Shown one piece after another: positions 8,206 to 14,845 of a stretch of DNA of 64,000 nt. Each line of letters starts with the position of its first letter. The stretch's first letter is position 1. This DNA is from an uncultured Spirochaeta sp. Its GTDB lineage: Bacteria; Spirochaetota; Spirochaetia; DSM-27196; Alkalispirochaetaceae. Below the pieces are notes generated by a model that saw only the letters and a program-made list of their open reading frames with translations, was not told where the DNA came from and ran no database searches. Position numbers and translations under genes: made by a program. The stretch spans positions 1 through 64,000 of the forward strand of contig CAJWEZ010000014.1 in assembly GCA_913030605.1 (NCBI GenBank), written 5' to 3'.

Positions 8206-9881
8206 GTGTCCTCCCAGTGTTCGATGTGGTAGGCGTAGCCCTGCTCCGTCAGGAATTTCTGCCGGTTGGCCGCAAACTGTTCCTCCACGGTCTGGTTGGA
8301 GATGAGGGTGTAGAAGAAGCTGTTGTGCCGCTGCCCCTGTTTGGGCCGCAGGATCCGACCGAGGCGCTGCGCTTCCTCCTGCCGCGAGCCGAAGCTCCCG
8401 GAGACCTGGATCGCCACGGACGCGTCGGGCAGGTCGATGGCGAAGTTTGCCACCTTGCTCACCACGATCACGCGGAGCTCTCCGGAGCGAAAGGCCCCGT
8501 AGATCTCCTCGCGCCGGGCGTTGGGCGTCTTTCCGGTGATGATCGGGGCATCCAGGCGCTCGGCGAGTTCGTGGAGCTGCGAAAGGTACTGGCCGATGAC
8601 GATGATCGCGTCCTCGCGGTGGTTGGCCACGATCTGCTCCACGGCGTCCACCTTGGCGGGGTTTTCGCTGGCGATACGGAACTTGGCGCGCTTGTCGGCG
8701 ACGGCGTACTCCGTGCGCAGACCGTGGGGCATGTCCAGCCGGATCTCGTAGCACACCGCTTCGGCGATCCAGCCTTTCTGCTCCAGTTCCTTCCACGGAA
8801 CGTCGTAGCGCTTGGGCCCGACCAGGGAGAACACGTCCTCCTCGCGGCCGTCCTCCCGCACCAGCGTCGCCGTGAGTCCCAGGCGGCGGATCGCCTGAAT
8901 TTCGGCGGTGACGCGGAAGATCGGCGCCGGGAGCAGGTGCACCTCGTCGTAGATGATCAGTCCCCAGCGGTTGCGCCGAAAGAGGTCGAAGTGCGGAAAG
9001 GGGCTGTCGCGGTCCGGTCGCCAGACCAGAATCTGGTAGGTGGCGACGGTGATCGGCTTCACGTCCTTGCGGTGGCCGGTGTACTCGCCGATGTCGTCCT
9101 CGGTGAGATGTGTCTTGTCCAGGAGCTCGTCGATCCACTGGTGCACCGCCGCCACGTTGGTCGTGAGGATCAGCGTGCTCGTCTTGAGAAGGTCCATGGC
9201 GGCCATCCCGACGACCGTCTTGCCGGCACCGCAGGGAAGGACCACCGTGCCGTAGCCCGCGCCGGGGCGTCCCTCTCCCCAGAAGGTGCGGGCGGCCTCC
9301 CGCTGGTAGTCCCGCAGGTGGAACGGTTTGCCGCTGGCGGTGGACTCCCGCATGGAGAACTCCACGGCCTCGCCGTCGATCAGCGGGGCCCGGTCGTCCA
9401 CGGGGTAGCCGATGCGGATCAGCTCCAGTTTGACGCTGCCGCGGTCCACGAGGTCGATGAGAAACGTATCCTCGCCGTCCTCGCCGCGGATGTAGGAGGC
9501 GATTGCCGGTCGTGAACGCAGTTCCGCCCGGATATCGGCGTCCGGAACGATCAGCCGCAGGCGGTAGTCGGAGTCGCCCGGCTCCAGCCGCAGTTTTCCG
9601 TAGCGGCCGATAAGCTCCTCGATCGTGGTGCGCACGTGCGGCGGTACCGGAAAGCGGCTGTTCTCCGACAGGGCGGTCACCACCTCGTCGGCGGAGAGCC
9701 CGGCGGACGCCGCGTTCCACACCGACAGCGGTGTTATGCGGTAGGTGTGAAAGTGCTCCGGCGACTTTTCCAGCTCCGTGAAGGGCGCGATCGCCGCCCG
9801 CGCCGCATCGGCGTCGGGATCGTGCACGTCAAGCAGAATGGTGTTGTCACCCTGTACGATGAGTGGCTGAGGCATTCCCAT
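8202..9881 (-). CDS. XPB/Ssl2 (ERCC3)-type SF2 DNA helicase
   Basis: A 559-residue superfamily 2 helicase. Walker A is LPCGAGKT around residue 221, Walker B is the DEVH box at 312-315, motif III is TAT at 337-339 and motif VI is QRLGRILRP around 505-513. The N-terminal 170 residues match the damage-recognition region of prokaryotic XPB proteins, ahead of HLRDYQREA (Q motif). Expected to unwind or translocate DNA in repair, like archaeal and spirochaetal XPB. The start is uncertain between ATG 9881 and ATG 9875; neither has a clear ribosome site. A -10-like TACAAT (minus strand, 9905-9910) lies upstream. The last codons overlap the partner gene, so the two are coexpressed. Confidence 0.92.
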   Translation of the reverse strand: MGMPQPLIVQGDNTILLDVHDPDADAARAAIAPFTELEKSPEHFHTYRITPLSVWNAASAGLSADEVVTALSENSRFPVPPHVRTTIEELIGRYGKLRLEPGDSDYRLRLIVPDADIRAELRSRPAIASYIRGEDGEDTFLIDLVDRGSVKLELIRIGYPVDDRAPLIDGEAVEFSMRESTASGKPFHLRDYQREAARTFWGEGRPGAGYGTVVLPCGAGKTVVGMAAMDLLKTSTLILTTNVAAVHQWIDELLDKTHLTEDDIGEYTGHRKDVKPITVATYQILVWRPDRDSPFPHFDLFRRNRWGLIIYDEVHLLPAPIFRVTAEIQAIRRLGLTATLVREDGREEDVFSLVGPKRYDVPWKELEQKGWIAEAVCYEIRLDMPHGLRTEYAVADKRAKFRIASENPAKVDAVEQIVANHREDAIIVIGQYLSQLHELAERLDAPIITGKTPNARREEIYGAFRSGELRVIVVSKVANFAIDLPDASVAIQVSGSFGSRQEEAQRLGRILRPKQGQRHNSFFYTLISNQTVEEQFAANRQKFLTEQGYAYHIEHWEDT

Positions 9882-9930
9882 ACGTGTACACCAAACGGGG
9901 CCAAATTGTAACCGCCCCCCGACCGTGGCG

Positions 9931-9982
9931 GTCGGATGCGGAGGTCGGTTGCGGCAGTCGGTCGCGGCGGTCGGTCGCGGCG
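9931..9982. repeat. 13-bp tandem repeat, four copies
   Basis: Four adjacent 13-bp units at 9931, 9944, 9957 and 9970. The last two are identical (GTCGGTCGCGGCG) and the first two differ at two or three bases. The array lies in the 236-bp gap between the divergent helicase and phoH-like genes; no gene is visible in this gap. Confidence 0.85.
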
Positions 9983-10117
9983 GTTGCGCGCGTCGAAACG
10001 GGTGCGTGCGCCGCCGCGCCGCGCACCCGCCTGGCGGCGTCTGCCGTTGGGACATGAAAAACACACGGAGTGCCGCTACACTGGAAGTAGGCGTTGAGCA
10101 GCAACCGGGAGGCACAC

Positions 10118-11419
10118 ATGTCCACCAACAAAACGTTCGTTATCGACACCAACGTGTTGATCCATCGCCCCGACGCGATCCTGAGTTTCCGGGACAGTGA
10201 GATCGTGATTCCCATGTGGGTCCTGGAGGAGCTCGACCGCCTCAAGACGTTCTCCGACGAGCGGGGGCGCAATGCCCGGCAGGCGATCCGTTTTCTGGAT
10301 ACTGCTGGTCAGAAGGGCAACCTCGCCGACGGCGTAAAGATCGAGAACGGCAGCACCCTGAAGGTGGTGGCGTCGCAGCCGAAGCAGATTCCCAACGACT
10401 TCTTTCAGGACAAGGCCGACAACAAGATCATCCTCACCGCGTGGCAGATCCAGCAGAATGGCGGTGGGCAGGTGTTCTTTGTGAGCAAGGACATCAACGC
10501 CCGCGTCAAGGCCACCGCGCTGGGGATCAAGGCGGTGGACTACGAGAAGCAGAAGATCGACATCACCAAGCTCTACACCGGTTTTTCCTCGATCGACATC
10601 AAGTCGGAGTCCTACACGGAACTACGCGAGGAGGGGGTCATCCCGTGGCCCGACGACCTGCCGTCCAACCACTACCTCCTGCTCCACGACCGAGACCACG
10701 AGGACGAGATCATCGGACGCTACAACCGCCGGGACCGCACCCTGGAGTACGTTGACCACAAGATGCAGTCCGTGGCGGGCATCCGGCCGCTGAACGACGA
10801 ACAGCGCGTGGCGTTGGATCTGCTGCTGAATCCGGAGGTGGAGCTGGTCTCGCTGGTGGGAAAGGCGGGCACCGGCAAGACGCTGCTGGCGATCGCGGCG
10901 GGGTTGCGGCAGACGCTGGAGGAGAAAACCTACAAGCGGGTGCTGGTGAGCCGGCCGGTGGTGCCGATGGGCAAGGACATCGGCTATCTCCCCGGCGCCA
11001 AGGACGAAAAGCTCTCGCACTGGATGCAGCCGCTGTTCGACAACCTGGAGTTCATCATGAGCGTGTACCACCGCCAGAACTTCAAGCAGCCCGAACAGCT
11101 CATCGCCAACAACATCATCGAGCTGGAGGCCCTGAGCTACATCCGCGGACGCTCACTGCCGGCGCAGTTCATCATTATCGACGAGGCGCAGAATCTCTCT
11201 CCCCACGAGGTAAAGACGATCGTCTCCCGCGCCGGCAGCGACGCCAAGGTGGTGCTCACCGGCGACCCCTACCAGATCGACAGTCCCTACCTGGACGCCA
11301 ACTCCAACGGGCTCACGTATCTGGTTGAGGCGTTCAAGGGGCAGGACATCTTCGGTCACGTGCTGATGACGCGCAGCGAGCGGAGTCACCTGGCGGAGCT
11401 GGCGGCGGAACTGCTGTAG
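10118..11419 (+). CDS. PIN-domain/PhoH-like ATPase (PhoH2/YlaK type)
   Basis: A 433-residue two-domain protein. Residues 1-140 are a PIN ribonuclease domain (Asp10 in FVIDTNVLIH, Glu37/38, Asp101, Asp125 in FVSKDINAR). Residues about 220-433 are a PhoH-type ATPase with Walker A GKAGTGKT (248-255) and Walker B FIIIDEAQNL. Proteins of this PhoH2 architecture characterised elsewhere unwind and cleave RNA in an ATP-dependent way. The ATG at 10118 has GGGAGG upstream and is preferred over an in-frame ATG 24 nt earlier. It is convergent with the HD-GYP gene and separated from it by a GC-rich hairpin. Confidence 0.92.
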   Translation: MSTNKTFVIDTNVLIHRPDAILSFRDSEIVIPMWVLEELDRLKTFSDERGRNARQAIRFLDTAGQKGNLADGVKIENGSTLKVVASQPKQIPNDFFQDKADNKIILTAWQIQQNGGGQVFFVSKDINARVKATALGIKAVDYEKQKIDITKLYTGFSSIDIKSESYTELREEGVIPWPDDLPSNHYLLLHDRDHEDEIIGRYNRRDRTLEYVDHKMQSVAGIRPLNDEQRVALDLLLNPEVELVSLVGKAGTGKTLLAIAAGLRQTLEEKTYKRVLVSRPVVPMGKDIGYLPGAKDEKLSHWMQPLFDNLEFIMSVYHRQNFKQPEQLIANNIIELEALSYIRGRSLPAQFIIIDEAQNLSPHEVKTIVSRAGSDAKVVLTGDPYQIDSPYLDANSNGLTYLVEAFKGQDIFGHVLMTRSERSHLAELAAELL

Positions 11420-11474
11420 CGCGCCGGCGGCGTACCCGCCCGGCGCTCGCACGGTGTCGCCACCGCCGGCGCGC
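11419..11474. terminator. Perfect 12-bp GC inverted repeat between convergent genes
   Basis: Arms GCGCGCCGGCGG (11419-11430) and CCGCCGGCGCGC (11463-11474) pair perfectly around a 32-nt loop. It begins at the stop codon of the PhoH-like gene and ends 11 bp before the stop of the convergent HD-GYP gene. There is no T-tract on either strand, so termination is inferred from position and stem strength only. Confidence 0.5.
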
Positions 11475-11485
11475 CACCCGCCCCG

Positions 11486-14482
11486 CTACAGGTACGCGTT
11501 GATGTCCACGTCGTCCAGCTGTTCCGGCTTGAGGTACTCCTCGGCGTAGCGCCGGTACGCACCGGAGGTGAGAAACAGCTTGAACAGATCGGGATCGATG
11601 TGTCCCTCGTCGCGGAACTTGCTCAGGATATCGACCGCCACCGAAAGTGGCTTGGCGCGTTTGTAGGGGCGGTCGGAGGCGGTGAGCGCCTCAAAGATGT
11701 CGGCGATCGCCATGATCCGCGCGGGAACCGACAGGTCCTCGCCGGTGAGCTGTCGCGGATACCCGGATCCGTTGAGCGCCTCGTGGTGCGTGCCGGCGTA
11801 CTCCGGCACCCGCTTCAACTCTTCCGGGAAGGGAAGATCCTCCAGCATCACGATCGTCTGCATCACGTGCTCGTTGATCTTGAACCGCTCCTCGGCGGTG
11901 AGGGTGCCGCGGCCCACTTTCAGGTTGTACAGCTCGCCACGGTTGTAGAGCGCCTCCGGCACGGGAATGGTGAACCCGAAGCCCTCGTAGGTGTCGTAGA
12001 AATCCGAGGTGCGCGACACCACGTGCTCCGGTTTGTCCGCCAGCAGGTGCTCCTCCACCGGGAGGTCCCGGGCGACGTGGTCGGAGATCCGGTTGGCCTC
12101 CTCCCAGGAGATGCCCAGGGAATCGTCAAAGTGGCGCATCCAGGTGCGTGCCGCGATGCGGTCCAGCCGCGCCACGTGTTCCTCGGAGATAAACTCCCCG
12201 CCGAGGTTGCACTCGGCGACAAACTCGTAGTCGTCCGCCAGCTGCGCCTCCACCTCCGCCAGCTTCCGATCCTCGTCCTCCGCGTCGGCGCCGGCGAGCA
12301 CCGCCTCGTGCCGCGCGATGCGCGCGTCGCGCAGGATCACCTCGAAGCGGGTGCGGATCTCGTGGATGCGGTTGTAGATCGTTTCCAGCTTGGTGGACTT
12401 GTCCACCACGTAGTCCGGGGTGGTCACCTTTCCCGCGTCGTGGAGCCACGCCCCGATGCGGAACGCGCGCCAGTCCTGGTCGGAGTTGAACCGGAACTCC
12501 GCCAGCGGGCCGTCGTGTACCGACTCCGCCTCCCGCCCGAGCATCATCGCCAGGATCGGGACGCGGGCGCAGTGGCCGCCGGTGTACGGGCTCTTGGCGT
12601 CGATCGCACCGGCTATCAGGCGGATCATCGAATCGAAGAGGCGTTTCTGCGCCTCGATCAGGTCGCGGTTGTAGAGCGCCGTGGCGGCGCCGGCGGCCAG
12701 GGCCTCCACAAAGCGCTGGATCTCCGGCGAGAACGGCGCGATTTCGCCGGTGTCGGGGTCCACGTGGTTAATCAGCTGCATCGCGCCGATGATGCCGCTG
12801 CCGCGGGGCTTGAGCGGCACGGTCAGCATCGAGGTACTGCGGTAGCCGTTGGCGTCGTCGAAGTGGCGCGTCCCGGAGAAGTCAAACTGCTCGGCGTCGT
12901 AGGCGTCGGCGATATTGAACGTCTCGCCGGTATGAAACGCGTGGGTGACCACGTTGTTGTCGTTTGGCGATCCGTCCTCACGGTACAGCGGCACCGGCGG
13001 CAGGGTAACTTCGTTTCCGCTGGTCCCGCCCTGGGCGAACCCGAGGGTCTCGTTGAGCACGATCTGGAACACCAGCTCGGTGCCCGCCTCGTTCTTGAGG
13101 TACAGGCTGCCGGCGTCGGCGTTGGTCAGCTCCCGGGCTCCGGTGAGGATCAGCTCGCTCAGTCGGTTGATGTCGTTTTCGGCGGAGATCGCGATGTTCA
13201 GCTCGATGATCTTCGCGAGCTGGTTCATGTTGGCGTTGAGCTGCCGGGTGCGTCCCGCCAGCGCCTCTTTCATCTGTCCAAACCCTTCCGCCAGTTCGTG
13301 AAACTCGAGGATTCGCGAGTTGAGCGCCGGGCGGGACACAAACTCCATCTGCCGGATCTGACGTGCGTCTGTGACGAGGATGTTGAGGACGCGCGTCAGC
13401 GAGCGGGTGAACACCAGCAGAACCGGCACCATGATCGCCAGGAGGATCGCCGCCACCAGAATGATCTGTCGTCGGAGGCGGTCAAAGGGGCCGAGAAAGT
13501 CGGTAGTGGGGGCGGCGGCGACGACCCGCCACGGGGTGTCTCCGGCGATCGTCCACCCCTGGGACCACAGGAACCAGGAGTTGCCGTCGCCGTCGGAGGC
13601 GCGCCCCAGCGACTCCGGTGTGCCCGCGATATCGATCGCCGACAGCAGCGGCTCGATCCGCTGACTCGCGGCGACCACCGAGCCGGTGCTGTCCACGATC
13701 GCAAGCCCGCCACCGGCGGACACGCGCTGTTCGTCGACAAAGCGCTGCAGATCCGCCAGCGTCACGTCCACGCCGAAGACTCCGGTCCCGTCAGGCATGG
13801 CGCGGGAGGCGGTCACGCCGAGTTCCTGGAGCGAGTTGAACAGGTAGGGCGGCGTGACCACAGCGTCGGCGGCGGGCACGCCGCCGTCGGTACCATCGGT
13901 CTGCGACGCCCGTGCCGCGGCGAGGTACCACGGACGCTGCCGCGGGTCGAATCCCGCGGGCGTGTCGATGCGCCGTCCGAGGACGCGGCCGTCGGCGCTC
14001 ATGAAACTCCAGTACTGCAGGCGGTCGTCGCCGGTGCCGGCGATGCTGCGCAGAATGAACGCGGTTTCCGCCGGTGCGTCGTGGACCGACGCCACGGTGT
14101 CGGAGGATACGCGAATCAGCTGCAGAAAATCGCCGGTCGCCAGGCCGGCGTATACGGAGTAGAGCACCGGGGTGCCGCGCAGGACCTGTCGCAGGTACGG
14201 CAGCGCCGGGTGGTCCACGGAGAAGGTGTCCAGCGGGGTGTGCATGCCCGGAACCACAGAGCCCGCGGCGGCGATGTCGCGGGCGGTCTGAAAGAGTCCC
14301 TCCGCCCGCTCCCGGGCGAGGCTGGCTGACGTACTGAAGATCGTCTCGGCGGTTCGGTTGGCGGAGCGGTCACTGACGGACAGGATCATCGTGATTGTCA
14401 CCAGGGTCATGACCAGGACCACGATCAGAATCGCCGCCATGACGCTCACGTTGAACCGAATCCGCGTTTTCGGCTGCGCCAT
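11486..14482 (-). CDS. Cache-HAMP-GAF-HD-GYP sensor phosphodiesterase with large insertion
   Basis: A 998-residue membrane sensor. TM1 is at about 13-35, followed by a periplasmic double-Cache-like region to about 330 (RQRPWYLAA is the typical strand), TM2 at about 339-358, HAMP to about 410, GAF at about 425-605, then an HD-GYP domain. The HD motif is WLHDAGK (681-682), with His872, the His899-His900 pair and GSGYP (905-909). These match HD-GYP c-di-GMP phosphodiesterases, but about 150 residues (roughly 705-858) separate the HD helix from the rest, far more than usual. A -10-like TAGACT ends 9 nt before the ATG, giving a very short leader. Predicted to degrade c-di-GMP in response to a periplasmic ligand. 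Confidence 0.9.
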   Translation of the reverse strand: MAQPKTRIRFNVSVMAAILIVVLVMTLVTITMILSVSDRSANRTAETIFSTSASLARERAEGLFQTARDIAAAGSVVPGMHTPLDTFSVDHPALPYLRQVLRGTPVLYSVYAGLATGDFLQLIRVSSDTVASVHDAPAETAFILRSIAGTGDDRLQYWSFMSADGRVLGRRIDTPAGFDPRQRPWYLAAARASQTDGTDGGVPAADAVVTPPYLFNSLQELGVTASRAMPDGTGVFGVDVTLADLQRFVDEQRVSAGGGLAIVDSTGSVVAASQRIEPLLSAIDIAGTPESLGRASDGDGNSWFLWSQGWTIAGDTPWRVVAAAPTTDFLGPFDRLRRQIILVAAILLAIMVPVLLVFTRSLTRVLNILVTDARQIRQMEFVSRPALNSRILEFHELAEGFGQMKEALAGRTRQLNANMNQLAKIIELNIAISAENDINRLSELILTGARELTNADAGSLYLKNEAGTELVFQIVLNETLGFAQGGTSGNEVTLPPVPLYREDGSPNDNNVVTHAFHTGETFNIADAYDAEQFDFSGTRHFDDANGYRSTSMLTVPLKPRGSGIIGAMQLINHVDPDTGEIAPFSPEIQRFVEALAAGAATALYNRDLIEAQKRLFDSMIRLIAGAIDAKSPYTGGHCARVPILAMMLGREAESVHDGPLAEFRFNSDQDWRAFRIGAWLHDAGKVTTPDYVVDKSTKLETIYNRIHEIRTRFEVILRDARIARHEAVLAGADAEDEDRKLAEVEAQLADDYEFVAECNLGGEFISEEHVARLDRIAARTWMRHFDDSLGISWEEANRISDHVARDLPVEEHLLADKPEHVVSRTSDFYDTYEGFGFTIPVPEALYNRGELYNLKVGRGTLTAEERFKINEHVMQTIVMLEDLPFPEELKRVPEYAGTHHEALNGSGYPRQLTGEDLSVPARIMAIADIFEALTASDRPYKRAKPLSVAVDILSKFRDEGHIDPDLFKLFLTSGAYRRYAEEYLKPEQLDDVDINAYL

Positions 14483-14491
14483 CGTGCAGTC

Positions 14492-14497
14492 AGTCTA
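14492..14497 (-). promoter_or_regulatory. Predicted -10 box of the HD-GYP gene
   Basis: TAGACT on the minus strand ends 9 nt before the ATG at 14482, predicting a leader of only 2-4 nt. A weak -35 (TTGCAG) lies 16 bp further upstream. No Shine-Dalgarno is visible. Confidence 0.4.
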
Positions 14498-14549
14498 CCG
14501 CAAATACAAACGTCTGCAACATCCAAACGAGAAACTCGCGCGGTATCCG

Positions 14550-14578
14550 TTGCACGGCTCGGACCATACCACTATAGT
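14550..14578 (+). promoter_or_regulatory. Predicted leaderless promoter of the small coiled-coil gene
   Basis: TTGCAC (14550-14555), a 17-bp spacer and TATAGT (14573-14578). The -10 ends 7 nt before the ATG at 14586, and there is no ribosome site, so the transcript should begin at or next to the start codon. Confidence 0.6.
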
Positions 14579-14585
14579 TGGCTCA

Positions 14586-14774
14586 ATGAGACCGGGCGAG
14601 AGCACACCATGGCGACCGCAGCCCCTCGACGAGTTCCTCCAGGAGCCGTTCGACCGGATCGAGGAACGGCGGGGAGAACTGCTGCTCCGCAGGCTGGACG
14701 AGCTCCACGAGGAGCTTGAATCCATAGAAGCCGAGCTCGATCGAATGCTGCAGGAAGCGGCCCACTGCCCGTAG
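14586..14774 (+). CDS. Small acidic coiled-coil protein, unknown function
   Basis: A 62-residue protein. After a Pro-rich start (MRPGESTPWRPQPLDEF) it is a continuous charged heptad-like helix (IEERRGELLLRRLDELHEELESIEAELDR), so a coiled-coil dimer or adaptor is likely. Support for a real gene is a strong -35/-10 pair placed directly at its ATG. It lies between the divergent HD-GYP gene and the secreted propeller gene, whose TTG start is 71 bp downstream. No family was recognised. Confidence 0.65.
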   Translation: MRPGESTPWRPQPLDEFLQEPFDRIEERRGELLLRRLDELHEELESIEAELDRMLQEAAHCP

Positions 14775-14845
14775 TTTTCCGATTCTTTGCTAATCTCTGC
14801 GTCCCAACGTGCCGACATTCTTCAACGTCACCGGGAGGTAGGACT

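Noticed and set aside
8206-9720. Extension of the helicase-partner frame upstream to about 9720
   Set aside because: The extension overlaps the XPB gene in another frame and reads Arg/Pro/Gly-rich; GTG 8205 with GGAGG is the natural start.
9931-9982. CRISPR array
   Set aside because: Units are 13 bp, directly adjacent, with no spacers.
11600-14329. Plus-strand open frame of 909 codons opposite the HD-GYP gene
   Set aside because: The HD-GYP protein has clear Cache, HAMP, GAF and HD-GYP domains; the opposite frame has none.
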